Source: Sclerotinia nivalis
Lineage: Eukaryota; Ascomycota; Leotiomycetes; Helotiales; Sclerotiniaceae
DNA length: 64,000 nt
Assembly: GCA_029531795.1 (NCBI GenBank)
Contig: JAPEIS010000012.1
Location: forward strand, 1,302,001-1,366,000
Direction: 5' to 3'
The notes under the pieces: generated by a model
Told to the model about the DNA's origin: nothing
What the model saw: only the letters and a program-made list of their open reading frames with translations
The model's database searches: none
Part shown: positions 10,771-25,085 of the stretch, piece after piece
How the letters are laid out: every line of letters starts with the position of its first letter
Position numbering within the stretch: position 1 is the stretch's first letter
Translations under genes and position numbers: made by a program

Positions 10771-11808
10771 TTACTCCTTAGGAGGTTCTTCGGAAGGACC
10801 CTTTTCCTCATCTTCTAACATCATCCTTCTACCCTCAACGGTGAAGTATAAACTCTTTCCCGCACCCTCCAAGATATTTGTAATTCCACCACCGATACCT
10901 TGTAACATAGCCACCAATTGGCCTCGTAAACCATCCAGACCTCCCTCGATACTTCCGACCCATTTCGTGCCATCAACATCAAATACTTTACCTTCTACTC
11001 TCGCTCCTAGTAACAATAACTTCTGTAACCCACTCTGAACGGTAGGATCATGCCATCCAGGATTCACCCTCTTTTTAGGAGCAGGGAACAACGGAGCACT
11101 GGGTGATAATATCGTCAAAGCCGTCTTCAGATACTGAGGAGAAACACCAGGGAACGTTAAGAGAACAACTGGACCCGCTAACAACGGCGATAGATCATGA
11201 GCATTTTTGGTCTTCTTAGCAGAAATAGCCTCATAAGCCGCGCTCGAAAGTGTATGTGTTAACCCGTCACCCTTTGCATTCACAATTGGTAAAGTCGCAG
11301 ATGAAGGAGTTGCTGGATCCGTAGGATCTAACTTTGGAACTTGGCCGTCTGGTTTATAAAATTCGACGATTCGGAGTGCGGCAGCTAGGATTCCTGTTTG
11401 TACGATTTCGAGCTTAATGCCATCTGCGAGATTGAGGTGGGGTTGTCCTTCTGCTTCTCGGGCTGCGTCGACCTTACGGAGGGCGATGGCAAGTTCGCGA
11501 CGTATGGCTACCCATTCCATAGCTTTGAGGTTATTGTGTTGGAAGAGGAGCAAGAGGGGTGTAGAGCGAAGTAGTGAGGCATATTTTCTGAGGAGTTGGG
11601 ATTTGCGGAACTCGGGAGGTTTGTAGGATGGCGGTTGGGTTGAGGGAAAGTGAGATATCGGTGGAGATGCTTTGGTCATTTGCTCGTGTGAGGCAGCTGG
11701 TGTGAATGCTGCTGCCGCGGTGGCATATTGTCGATTTCGCAGGGGAGTCTTTTTACATCGGAGGATGGAAGCTATCGCCTTTGAGGGCGTATGTATTCGT
11801 GGACGCAT
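10771..11808 (-). CDS. MRPL11: Mitochondrial large ribosomal subunit protein uL10m
   Basis: A single exon of 345 aa. The N-terminus is rich in Arg/Ser/Ala without acidic residues (MRPRIHTPSKAIASILRCKK), a mitochondrial presequence. Residues about 65-110 carry the L10-family block LLRKYASLLRSTPLLLLFQHNNLKAMEW, followed by the RNA-binding fold and a longer C-terminal region than in bacterial L10. uL10 anchors the stalk of the large subunit where translation factors bind. It converges with the PI-PLC-like gene (120 bp between stops) and diverges from TRP4 over 333 bp. Confidence 0.85.
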   Translation of the reverse strand: MRPRIHTPSKAIASILRCKKTPLRNRQYATAAAAFTPAASHEQMTKASPPISHFPSTQPPSYKPPEFRKSQLLRKYASLLRSTPLLLLFQHNNLKAMEWVAIRRELAIALRKVDAAREAEGQPHLNLADGIKLEIVQTGILAAALRIVEFYKPDGQVPKLDPTDPATPSSATLPIVNAKGDGLTHTLSSAAYEAISAKKTKNAHDLSPLLAGPVVLLTFPGVSPQYLKTALTILSPSAPLFPAPKKRVNPGWHDPTVQSGLQKLLLLGARVEGKVFDVDGTKWVGSIEGGLDGLRGQLVAMLQGIGGGITNILEGAGKSLYFTVEGRRMMLEDEEKGPSEEPPKE

Positions 11809-12141
11809 GCTACGAATTTCAATTAGTATACATGATCACCTTCAGCATTCTTGTAGCACAATTGACTGTACTCACCTGTAAAATGGACTTGTTGAACAAA
11901 TATATGCGGGCATATAATTTCGATGGACGAGCTTGAGAAATTCTAAAGAGGATTAGGGCCTTTATATCAATGCCATAAACCTAAGGCGAACAATCAAAGT
12001 TCATTGAGGTGACTCAAAATCCAAGTCCTTAGCCTGAACCCGAGTACTACACGAGGTACAAAGAATATTGAAAAAGTTTTCAAAAATATAACCTCTTCTA
12101 GACAAATAAATTGAGTTTCGAGAACTCTTCGAAAATCAATC
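11809..12141. other. Bidirectional promoter region uL10m / TRP4
   Basis: Short intergenic stretch between two divergent start codons. It must hold both promoters. No other feature seen. Confidence 0.5.
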
Positions 12142-13448
12142 ATGGCTGCTCCAACGGAGCACAATGCATACGCACCTTCTCCTCGGGATATCTCAATCAC
12201 GCCCCTACTCAAACGGTTATGGCCTTCACCTGGAGATAATAATGTCACGGCATCGGAAATTGCTTTAGCAATCTCACATATTTTTACGGATTCATTATCT
12301 CCAGTTCAAACGGGTGCATTACTCACGTGTTTGCATTTTACGGGATGGGATCGAAAAGCAGATGTTCTTGCAAAATGTGCAGAAGCTATGAGAGAAGCTG
12401 CTTCACCCGTTGATAAAGAAGCGCTAGACAAAGTTGTCGCGGCTGTTGGGAAACCAGAAGGCGGTTACAAAGGAGGCTTGGTGGGTTACCATGAGCAATT
12501 ACTTTGGAATCATTTTCTGACCTACTCTAGTGCGATATTGTGGGAACTGGAGGAGATTCACATCACACTTTCAATATTTCGACTACATCCTCCATTCTGG
12601 CCTCATCCCTCTTACTTTTGAGTAAGCATGGAAACAGAGCTTCTACGTCTAAATCGGGATCAGCAGATCTCCTCAACTCTACGTTACCTACGGCACCAAA
12701 CTTGTCGGCAGTGACACCAGATACTATCACTAAAGTCTACCAAAAAAGTAATTATGCTTTTCTTTTCGCACCAGTCTTCCATCCTGGTATGAAATATGTT
12801 GCTCCTATCCGAAAGGAGCTCGGTTGGAGAACAATTTTCAACCTCATGGGTCCTCTTGCCAATCCAGTCGAAGGCAGCATTGAAGCCCGACTCTTGGGAG
12901 TTGCTCGACGAGACATCGGACCTGTTTTCGCAGATGCCCTTAAAATGAGCGGTGCCAAAAAAGCCATGGTTGTTTGTGGGGAAGAAGACCTCGACGAAAT
13001 CAGTTGCGCAGGACGGACATTTTGTTGGAGATTGGTAGATAATTCTACAGATGAATCTTCATCTTCTAATGATGTCGAGATCAAAAACTTCACAATTTGT
13101 GCTGCCGACTTTGGACTTCCATCACATGACCTAAAGGACGTTTCCCCAGGAAAGGAACCTCATGAAAATGCCGCAATCTTGATGAACCTACTCCAAAATA
13201 AATTACCAGATGACGATCCAATTTTGGAATTTGTTCTTATGAACACTGCAGCTTTGTTTGTCGTCGCTGGAATTTGTGATGCGGATACTAGCAATATGGG
13301 TCATGGAGATGATGGGAAAGTCATTACTGAGAGAGGACCTGGTGGAGGAAGGTGGAAGGAAGGTGTGCGAAGAGCTAGATGGGCTGTCAAGAGTGGTGAG
13401 GCTTACAGACAATGGAGACAATTTGTGGATATTAGCAATAGTCTCTAG
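12142..13448 (+). CDS. TRP4: Anthranilate phosphoribosyltransferase
   Basis: Exons 12142-12480 and 12531-13448 (50-nt intron) give 418 aa. The enzyme joins anthranilate to PRPP in the second step of tryptophan synthesis. The helical N-terminal domain (LSPVQTGALLTCLHFTG) precedes the PRPP-binding loop DIVGTGGDSHHTFNIST, which is rebuilt exactly across the splice junction. KHGNRASTSKSGSADLL, HPGMKYVAPIRKELG, RTIFNLMGPLANP and GEEDLDEIS complete the family signatures. It is slightly longer than the yeast enzyme because of a loop and the C-terminal segment. The gene is monofunctional here: no fused indole-glycerol-phosphate synthase or glutaminase domain. Confidence 0.95.
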
Positions 13449-14053
13449 ATCTGAAGGGCATATCTTTGAAAGACAAATCTTGAATGAATAATGAATTCAA
13501 GGTTATGATATAGACATGGGATTCGGGAAGGTCTAATGAGTATTGGAAATGGGGGATGGAATAAAAAAGTTCTTGATACAACTATTCACTTCGAAGATAA
13601 TTGTATATGGATATGGATCTTGATCCGATCTCAATTGTTTGAGATCTACAACAGTGGGTCTATGATGTTCACATTGGTCATTAGGCTTCCCCCCATTTTA
13701 GTACTGTACTTGACAGCACTCCGAAGAATCGCCATTATGACATCTGCTAGACAAACAAGCAGCCTAGTGATTGGGGGAAAATATACCTTCAAACGGAAAT
13801 TTAGATAGGAATGGTAACTTCATTGCTGTTTTTAGTAATTAAATTGATGGGACCTTTTTGATCCCCACCAAAAATATTCTGCCAATAGCCCGAAATCGCA
13901 CTTACTTCTAGGTTCTCCTAGGTATCTACTCTACACCTAAGCTCAAGATTTCTTTCTAAGATTTACCTACCCACCTACCTATACATACATAATCCTCTTG
14001 ACATCTGGCACATTTTGTTTCAATTGTAAATACTTTGTTACATACCTATACAC
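13449..14053. other. Intergenic spacer
   Basis: AT-rich, with CCTAGG and TACCTACC motifs near 13917-13980 just upstream of the next gene. No ORF is supported. Confidence 0.5.
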
Positions 14054-15506
14054 ATGAGATATCTACTTCCAAACATCCGACAATCCAGAACGCTTATCGG
14101 TACCAATCTACGTCCACTCCTATCAGCACCGAGGGGCATCTGTCTACCCCACCACAAAATACCTAATAACTTACACCCCTCCAACCTTTTTTGTTCTACT
14201 CAAGTATCTTCAATCTTCACAATGAGTAAACCACAGATTCTTTTGTTAGGTGAAATTGACCAGTAGGTCACAATATAGCTTCTCCTATTATAAAATGATT
14301 GCTAATGGAGATACCCTTTTAACAGTGCCAAAAAGGAATGGAGTGAACTTTCCAATATCGGTGAACTCGTCGAACCTAAAGCTCGATCCCGTCAAGAATT
14401 CATAGAAGAGTGCAAAAATGGCGTTTACGATAAAGTGGCGGTTGCATACAGAACTTTTACCAGCGTCGCTATTACAGGCTTGATTGACGAGGAATTGATC
14501 AGTGTGCTACCAAAGAGCTTGAAGTTCATTGCTCACAATGGTACAAAAATGGACTCTGGATTCAAGAGAGAATAGAGAAGCTAATAAATGGTTATAGGAG
14601 CTGGATATGATCAGATTGATGTAAATGCATGTACCGCACGCGATATTCGAGTTTCAAATGTTCCAACTGCGGTTGATGATGCTACGGCTGATACCAACAT
14701 GTTTCTTATTTTGGGAGCATTAAGAGGATTCAATACATGTTTGTTCCCAGTCTCTCTAACCCGTCACGTATTTTGCTAACGTTCCATAGCAATGATGGCT
14801 TTGAGAAAGAACCAGTGGAAAGGAACCTCAGCACCACCCCTTGGTCACGATCCTCAAGGCAAAGTCCTCGGTATCTTGGGAATGGGTGGCATCGGACGAA
14901 ATCTCATGAAGAAGGCAATTGCTTTCGGCATGACGTGTCAATATCACAACCGTTCAAAACTTTCGGAAGAATTGAGCGGAGGTGCTAAATACGTTAGCTT
15001 TGATGAATTACTGGCTACCAGTGATGTTCTATCCTTGAATTTGCCTTTGAATGTAAGTTCTCACCGCAATCCTAGCTTGAAAGTTCCTAGTCTAACAGCA
15101 TTATAGAAAAACACTCGCCACATCATTTCCACTGAGGAATTCAAGAAAATGAAGAAGGGTGTTGTCATCACCAACACAGCCAGAGGCGCAGTAATGAATG
15201 AAGATGCTCTGGTAAAGGCACTTGAATCTGGTCAAGTCTGGTCAGCAGGTTTAGATGTTTTCGAAGAGGAGCCAAAGGTTCACCAAGGATTGATTGACAA
15301 CCCACATGTCATGTTGGTACCGCATATGGGAACAGTAAGTTATATTTCTTCCTCTATGGTTTTGAGATCACATGAGACTAACGTTTGTGTCATAGTATAC
15401 TGTCGAGACTCAAACCAAGATGGAAGTCTGGTGTATCGACAACGTACGAAGTGCAATTGAGAAGGGCAAGTTGATGAGCCCAGTAGGAGAGCAAAAAGAT
15501 ATGTAG
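14054..15506 (+). CDS. D-isomer-specific 2-hydroxyacid dehydrogenase (glyoxylate/hydroxypyruvate reductase type)
   Basis: Six exons: 14054-14262, 14326-14540, 14598-14738, 14790-15052, 15107-15334, 15396-15506; 388 aa, or 332 aa from the in-frame ATG at 14222. Reduces 2-oxoacids with NAD(P)H. The Rossmann motif GILGMGGIGRNLMKKA, the substrate-binding NTARGAVMNEDAL with catalytic Arg, the Glu in FEEEP and catalytic His in VPHMGT are all present. The first 56 residues of the long form are basic with almost no acidic residues (LLPNIRQSRTLIGTNLRP), a mitochondrial-type leader. The second start MSKPQILLLGEIDH opens the conserved domain. Both starts are plausible. Substrate preference cannot be read from sequence alone. 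Confidence 0.9.
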
Positions 15507-17935
15507 ATACGAGGTAAATGAGGTTATAGAAATTGGGAGGTTGATACCCATTGCAATTTATTTCAATGTGTGCATTGGTTCGATATATTTGGTACATTGC
15601 AGCCTTATCTCGATGAAGTTTTGGTTCCAGATATTGGGTAGGGTTCCGTTGGTTTCCTGGATTGATACCATTGCTTTCTAGAAATTAAATAGATAATACT
15701 TCCTTCCATCTACGGATCTACTAAATTCTCTCCCTCATGCTTCTCTGTCACATTCACAGTGACCACAGCTCCTCCCAAGCAGAACATCAATATTCTTCTT
15801 CAGATGACAAAAATTCACTTCCAAGATCCATATTCTCGGAAAAGAACAAACTGAAGCATCCTTTCTTCCCCTTCCCCAGCAAGCGCAAATCAATGCAAAA
15901 CTCAAAATAGCAAACTATAGACGAAGAAAATAAGTAGCTATAACATAAGATTGCGAGAAATAACAATTCAAACTGGGACGATATTGTCATCAGCCTGATT
16001 ATTGTGCCAAGGTGACGAATCCTCTATGGTGAGCTGAAGTGGGGTAACTAAATGGAATGGATGATGAATCTTATCTTTTGAGTTGGTTGTGGCGGATGAT
16101 AAGATGATAGATGGTAGATATTGGCTCTTGCTTTTGTTCTCTTCGTCCATGATATTTACTTAGGTTTTGTGGTCTGTAGACTATTTTTTGATTGATGCGA
16201 TTTAGTATCTACGCATCTAGTGTCTACCTACTGTACCAAGGTCCTCACTATGATCTAGGTTTTGGTGGAGAGCTGGATATATATGGAATATCAGGAATAT
16301 ATTTTTTTATTTGTTATGTAAGATCACAATAGCAGATATTTGTACTCAAAAATCCCCTTGTAAACTGTTATGATAGATGCCCCTCCCTCACACTCTATTC
16401 GTACGTGTGCCACTCACCAGTTGGTAAATCGTGTTGCGTTTGAGGTGATATATACGTATACATACTAGGTAATTCGGTTCGTAGAAGCGCTGTTGATAAT
16501 AAATGAATAAACAAACAAGTATCTACTTATCCTCCCATCAATACTCAGTTCTAAACCCAAAAAAATACCACCGATTTTCATATCTTCCAATAAAAACTGT
16601 TTGAGATATGTAGATAGGTAGGGAGATATGGAGATTTCTGTTTTTGATTCAAAAGCATATTATCTATGATAGCAATTTCGCACTCATGGTGGGCGATAGT
16701 AAGGTCCATGCCACCAGGGAATTACCACTCTATGCTAGTCAATATCCCCCTTTCCATGTAGGATTTATGCCATAATAATCTCTTTCCAGATCGTTAATGT
16801 CAAATAGATATGCAACAAAGTCTTTCCTCGTTCTCTCATTCCAGGTAGGATAGGATATCGTTACCCAGTAGATATACACAACTGGAATTGGAATATTATA
16901 ACCATGTAAAACTTTACATCGATTAAAACAGCCAACAATATCACCAATCCCAAAACGAATATTTTCTCAAATATTTATACCGTGTCACGAACGATGACTA
17001 CCCAAGTATCTATCTACCTACTAGGTACCTAGAAAACAATACCTAGTATGTATGTATCAACATACCCAACCAACAAAATAATTTGAGAAGATCAAATTAG
17101 CGATAAGTGGAATTTAGGTAGATAATTACCTACCTATACTTAATCCCTCCCAAACCCATGATAATAACCAAGAGTTCAAAGTACCATTATCCGAGTCATG
17201 TTTCCGACCCCCACATCATCCAATGAGTCGTGTTGTCCAACACGCAAAATAGGCCCACCAAGGAACTTGGACTGCTTAACCATCCAAACACCCACTGAAC
17301 ACCGACCCGACTCTCAGATACTGTAACAACGCAATCCACCTTTTCAAGCCAAATTCTCCTACAAAATCTTTGACTCTGAGCACTTGCTATCTAGTCTTGA
17401 CTCTTGACTGATTTCTATAACCCAGAATTGGATTCACTCTTATGTTGAAAATTGTTTCATATATCAAAAAAGTACACAAAATCAAGTCACCATACTGTAT
17501 GAAGGGGCGTCCGTAACATCAAATATTATCAAAAAATTATCTTCTAATGTGAGATCAATTCCGGACTAGACTACCATCATCTTCCATCTAACTTCTGCTT
17601 TTTGTATACCATGCTGCACACAAGAGATGGCAAGAAACAGAATGTAGAAAATGGATGACACCAGAAAACGCACGCAAAAAAACAAGGAAGAAGTCCCACG
17701 GAATCATAGCTTAAACGAGATTCATAGCCATGATAAGACGTAAAGAGCTTAAATCATCATACAGTTACCACCCTTGCGCCTCTCATTGATGTGAACCGCT
17801 GAAGACACAAGAATAAGTTTGAGAGATGCACCAATGACCAATTTGGAGGAGCGGTGGAGATATGGACGTTTCGATTGGTTTTGTAGTATCTTGCAAACAC
17901 AATCGTGGTATAAAGGTTAAGGATCGATGTTGTAC
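15507..17935. other. Long intergenic region before ARF1 3' end
   Basis: About 2.4 kb, AT-rich, with the palindromic ctaggtacctag near 17021 and several TACCTACC motifs. It probably includes the ARF1 3' UTR. Short open frames (for example minus 15968-16150) show no recognisable features. Confidence 0.45.
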
Positions 17936-19579
<1,644 letters not shown>

Positions 19580-20387
19580 ATGCGGTTCTCAACTCCAGCA
19601 ATCCTTTTGACAATCAGCAGTCTCTTTGGGGCTGCCGTAGCTCATAACATTCAACTTGCAGCTCATGGCAGGGAGTGCTTTCACGAACAACTTCATAAAG
19701 ATGACAAAATGACGGTCACATTCCAAGTTGGAGATAGAGAGTTTGGCAGTGCTGGCAATTTGGATATTGACTTTTGGGTGAGTAAGGCTGAAGTCAAGTT
19801 CGCACATTTGGGGTGTTTCTGTTACGGCTCTGGTACTGATTGGAATTGGATTTCAGATTCAAAACCCCGCCAACGGATATGAGGCACATGAGAGAGCTGT
19901 ATCTAATGGGGATCACTCCTTTACTGCCAATCACGATGGCAAATATTTATACTGCTTCAGCAATGAGCATTGGTCGGCAACTAGCAAGGACGTATCTTTC
20001 AATGTTCACGGCATTGTCTATGTACCAGAGGCTGAAGCTCCATCGGATCCTCTGGAGGCGGAAGGTAGCTAAACCATTCATCACATCAAAAATATTTGAA
20101 GCTTACCATCGATGACAGTTCGACAATTGTCCGAGCTCCTTGCTCAAGTGAAGGATGAACAATCATACATTGTAGTGCGCGAGAGAACTCATCGAAACAC
20201 AGCAGAGAGCACAAACGGCAGAGTTAAGTGGTGGAGCATCTTCCAAATGTTAGTCTTGGTCGGTGAAGGTATCTTCCAAGTCTGGTGGTTGAAACGATTC
20301 TTCGAGGTAAAATAGCCACAGTACCGAACGCTTCGATGTTTTGAGCCGGTAACTGATTGACTTGCGTAGGTCAAACGCGTTGTTTAA
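19580..20387 (+). CDS. EMP24: p24-family ER-Golgi cargo receptor (Emp24-like)
   Basis: Exons 19580-19777, 19857-20064, 20119-20306, 20370-20387; 203 aa. p24 proteins cycle between ER and Golgi in COPII/COPI vesicles and sort cargo such as GPI proteins. A signal peptide (residues 1-21, ending GAAVA) precedes a GOLD domain with its two cysteines (GRECFHEQL and YLYCFSNE). A coiled-coil region (LSELLAQVKDEQ...RERTHRNTAEST), one transmembrane helix (FQMLVLVGEGIFQVWWL) and the cytosolic tail KRFFEVKRVV follow. The FF plus terminal VV coat-binding signal is added by the last 18-nt exon; without it the frame would run into the intron. The tail fits the beta (Emp24) subfamily best. Confidence 0.92.
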
Positions 20388-21548
20388 GAATACGTAACAT
20401 GCATATTTCGTTCAACTGGTTCGGCGCAACTTTTTCAATCAATGGAGTGTGATATTGGGAAATTGGAAAAGCGATGTACTAACATTATTCGATTCGAATT
20501 TCCGACTGGGGCTTCTTGTATTTCATACGCGTTATTATGAGGTATTGGGCAGCGCGCCCCTTTTCTAATTTTTCGACGCTTCTTCATATCATGGCAACGC
20601 ACAAGGCAGGAAGGGAACTCTTTTATACGGGATATCACGCATCGAAATTACCAGTAGTATCAGATGATCCATTACAAAATCCCACGGATTGTCAACTAAT
20701 GTTCATCCCAACCAAAGCCTTACCGGCTAAATTGCAAGGCTATTTTATTTGTGCAGATGTCGACCCAAAATCGTATTCGAATTCATATTTTCGTACTATC
20801 CACGCCGCAACCCTTTCTCCATGATTGTGTTGTATGATTGTGTTGTATCATACAACACAACGCCAAGCAACTATGCTTCAACAGCGTTTTTGTGTATGGT
20901 TTCAGTACAGAAAAATTCCATTGTACACAGGTACAAAGTACATCATCTCATATACCAATATTTTGTGACCATAACCATGCTTTGGAAATTCTCTTCCAGA
21001 AGGTATGAGTTCCCCCTCCCTTGAGCTGAAGTAACAGAGCCATGGTTCGCTTGGAAGTATGTATGCACTGTACTGTAAGGGATGGTCGAGAATGGCTTGG
21101 GGATTTGATCAAACAAGTATATCATTGGTTGTTTATAACCGACCCTGTCAAATCTCACCCCAAGAGGCATTGTTCTTTACTCGGAAAGCTCTTGAGCCGA
21201 TGGCCAACCCTGGCCTGGAATTGAATCGACTTACAAGGAAGAGAATAGGTTATCAAATTAGGCGTAAGATGTTAATTTTCCTCATAAAAGTACTTGGGGA
21301 TGAGTTTTCCTTTCGTTAAGGTCATACCTTCATACCTCCACAACTGCTCTGTTAACTCGATATTTGATAGTCCCCTCTTCTTCTCCATTATCACTTCAGT
21401 ACCTTTTTTGGGGGGGAAGCTTTTGGCAATTTTAATTTAATATCAAATCAAGTATTTCGATAAGATCCATAATTATATCAACCCATCGAATAAAGTTTGG
21501 AACAATTTCTGGGGTAAACCGCGTTAAAGGGTCCACTTCACCCCAATC
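20388..21548. other. Intergenic region with a perfect palindrome
   Basis: About 1.2 kb. It holds a 23-nt inverted repeat at 20838-20860 preceded by a direct copy of one arm. Several short open frames show no features. The last 200 bp are probably the promoter of the efflux pump. Confidence 0.45.
20838..20860. repeat. Inverted repeat with 11-bp arms, plus a direct copy
   Basis: TTGTGTTGTAT-C-ATACAACACAA. The left arm also occurs at 20825-20835. Confidence 0.8.
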
Positions 21549-24066
21549 ATGTCTGACAAACAGACGGAACAAGCCGCCCAGTCTGCTGCGCCAACGCTGG
21601 AAACTACCGACGACCATTTGATTAAGCATGAGGAGCATAAATCAACATCTCGTCCCTTGTCTCCAATACCTAACGTAGCACCTACCGTTGGTGGTACTGG
21701 CGTGGTATATGAGGACAAGGAGAAGGCAGATGCGGCTGCTACCTCGTTTAAACATCATCCAAATGAAACTCCTGCAGATCACCAACATGCACCTTTAGAT
21801 CCGGAAAAAGGCTATTATGAAAATGCGTCTGCAGAAACGGATGCCCGGACAGTCGAGAAAGGTGGAGTTGTTGGAGGGGCAGAAGAATCAAGTGGAGAAG
21901 ATGATGATAAAAACCATTATATTTCTGGTGTGCCACTGGTACTTTTGACTTTTGGTCTTTGCATGGCTACATTTACCGTGGCATTGGATAATACTAGTAA
22001 GCATTTACATTTGATACAGCCGTCTAGTAAATGGGACCATCAACATCTTGGCACTGTTGGATGTATTAACCTTGTTAGACATTCAGTTGTCTTGCAGGAA
22101 GATCTACTCCATGATTCTACAGTTATATCGATATAGCTTATCATTCATTAGGTTTATTGGCACAATAACTTAAAGAGGCATACTAACAATCCATAGTCAT
22201 CGCCACAGCTATTCCAAAAATCACATCTGTCTTTAACTCTCTAGACGATGTCGGATGGTATGGATCCTCCTACTTACTTACAACAACCGCTCTCCAGCCA
22301 TCATTTGGACGTATATATACCTATTTTGACGTCAAATGGACCTATCTTTCTGCTCTTGTCCTCTTCGAAATTGGATCTATCATCTGTGCTGCTGCAAGGA
22401 ATTCAGTCACGCTTATTGTGGGGAGAGCAGTTGCCGGCGCTGGAGCTTCAGCTTTATTTTCTGGTGGCATGACAATTGTGAGTTAGCTTTGGATTTGAGG
22501 ATTGATTTGGAATTACTGTCTATTTTTCTCGTGGGAAAGTTCACCTCAACTAATTCGGGACTAGATTGGTTTCTCAGTGCCTTTGATTAGGCGACCATTA
22601 TATATTGCTATGTTATCATCAATGTTTGGCATTTCCAGTGTCATCGGGCCTCTTCTTGGTGGTGTTTTAACCGATAAAGCTTCATGGCGATGGTGAGCAT
22701 AATAGATTCTCTAATGTCGTAATCCTTGATTCAAAACTCCAAGCTCCAGTTTTCAACTTTCACTTCGTCTTACTCTTTTATCACACATACTTCATCCCTA
22801 CGAGCCTTCTTAATAGTAGTCCTCAGCTAACCCCTCAATGTGTGCAGGTGTTTTTGGATAAACCTTCCTTGTAAGTGATTTTGGCTCTTTGGATCCTGTT
22901 ATTTATTGTCGCACTTTTCCGGCCCCTGAACCATATGCCACTTCGACTGAGCAGATCCTCTTGCCCTCTTGTACTTTCTGATAACGCTATTGTTCTATGA
23001 TTACAAACAAAGCTCTCTAAATAATTACTAAACCTCTACACTTCTAGTCGGTGCAATTGCTATTGGGGCAGTAACATTATTCTTTAAGCCTCCTCCAAGA
23101 AAAATATCCGGCATGACCGTTAAGGAAAGGCTCATGGAAATTGATCTACTAGGAGCTACATTTCTCATGGGAGCCATCATTAGTTTATTGCTAGCCTTAC
23201 AATGGGGTGGATCAACATACCCTTGGCACAATTCGAAAGTCTGGGGCTGCATACTCGGATTTGGTCTCCTAATCATGATATTCATCGCCCAGCAATTTCG
23301 CCGCGGTGAACGTGCCACCATTCCACCCAGAATTTTCAGTCAACGAACTGTCCTTAGTTGCTGTCTATTCTCCTGCTTTCTTTCGATGGGCTTGTACACC
23401 CACATCTATTACCTTCCCTTCTACTTCCAAGCAGTCAAGGGCACCAGTGCAGAAGCTTCCGGTATTCGTACAATTCCATACCTCGGTTCCGTTATCGTAT
23501 CGTCCATTTTAGTAGGAGCCGGTATTACCGTTCTTGGTTTCTACAAACCTTTCATGATTGCCGCCGGTGCAGTCTTCACGGTCGGCGCTGGACTCATCTA
23601 TACGCTTCAAGTGGGCTCCAGCGTCGGTAAATGGGTAGGTTATCAATTAATCTGCGGTTTTGGCGCAGGTATGGGAGTACAAATACCATTTATCGCCGTT
23701 CAGGTTGTTCTCAACGCAAAAGATATGCCCAGTGGAAACGCCATTGCCATTTTTTTCAATTCCCTCGGAGGAGCCGTTTCTATTTCTATCGCTCAAAATG
23801 TGTTCAGTAACGGACTCGTCAGATATGTGCCTCAATATGCTCCAGAAGTTGATTCCGCCGTCATCTACAAGGCTGGCGCAACACATCTCAGAGATGTTAT
23901 TAGTCCTGCTGATTTGGTGGGTGTATTGATCGCATATTGTAAGGCTTTGGATGAATCATTTATTTTGGCAATTGCAGTTGGTGGTATCGCGACGATTTGT
24001 GCCTGTTTTGTGGAGTGGAAGAGTGTCAAGGGAAAGAAGATTGATCATGCAGCTGCTGCGGCTTAG
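21549..24066 (+). CDS. MFS drug:H+ antiporter, DHA2 family (14 TM)
   Basis: Exons 21549-21996, 22197-22477, 22565-22692, 22848-22870, 23048-24066; 632 aa. A hydrophilic N-terminal tail of about 125 residues, acidic near its end, precedes the first helix. Motif D1 (ALDNTIIATAIP), motif A region (WYGSSYLLTTTALQPSFGRIY), motif C (SSVIGPLLGGVLTD) and the DHA2-specific WRWCFWINLPFGA are present; the last is assembled from exons 3, 4 and 5, exon 4 being only 23 nt. Roughly 14 membrane segments fit the EmrB/QacA-like family that exports toxic compounds or fungal metabolites. Three introns (200, 155, 177 nt) are long for this window. No biosynthetic genes flank it, so the substrate is unknown. Confidence 0.92.
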
Positions 24067-25085
24067 TTGTTGGTTTTGGAGATAATACTTCTTGTTTATG
24101 ATTGGGATGTGGCGTTTCTTTTGCGGGGAAGCATGTTTTCTAATTTGGAGTTGTTCTGGGGATCGGTGGTGGTATTGTAGATGTATGGTGGTTTGAAAAG
24201 ATACGATGCATATGACAGATGCATAAGATGAGAGTTAGAAGGAGAAAGGGGAGAGATCTCATGCATATACGGAGACTACACATATACATATACCCCAAGC
24301 TTCGCAAGTAAAGATCGCCGCATTCACTATGAGATAACGTCTAATAGATATTTTATAATTCGAGAAGTCAGATTACATCTCAGACCGAAACCGTACAAGA
24401 CGGATATTTCAAACCATACTGGCACCCACCGGTGACAAACACCAATAATCAACGCTCATTCCTCTACTCAGCCACTTGCGAACGCGCTCGCCGGATATTG
24501 CTAAACCATCCTATGTAATACAGCTCTTGCTGCTGGATATTGTCAAGTCAAGATATCCCATAGCACCTGAACCTAAGGAGATTATGTTTGCCAATGACTT
24601 GTCGGATGAACAGGATTATGAAGTGAGAAACACAGAAAAATAAAAAACTATATAATATTGCAAGTGCGTGTATGAACGTTATATATAATCCGTGCTCTTG
24701 CTCTTGCGGCAGGCAGGTGCAGGGGTGCACAGGAATCATATAACTCGCGCCACTGCGGCGGGCGTATATCGTTCGAAACATGGCTGCGGCCGGAGAACGT
24801 CACATTTATCACTAACGATATGTTGGGTATCAGATAGGTTGTAACACATGATTGTTGCCATGGAAGAAATAATTTGAATTAGGCTATGAAAAGGCTATCG
24901 GAGGAAATAGGTGATGATTAAGGGTATATCGTTGTAGCCACCACGATCGGCATGGTAAGACGTTTGCATGTAGTAGTATCAGATACATGGGCAAGCCCCA
25001 CTGTGCGACACCCAGATCAGGATCAATTCGCTCTCCGTAACCGCATACCATGATAGAATATGAAAACCAGAAATTATAATCCCGT
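24067..25085. other. Intergenic region
   Basis: About 1 kb downstream of the efflux pump, of mixed composition. No convincing gene on either strand. Confidence 0.4.

Noticed and set aside
15968..16150. 60-codon minus-strand frame with ATG
   Set aside because: No splice partners, signal peptide or domain; cannot be separated from chance.
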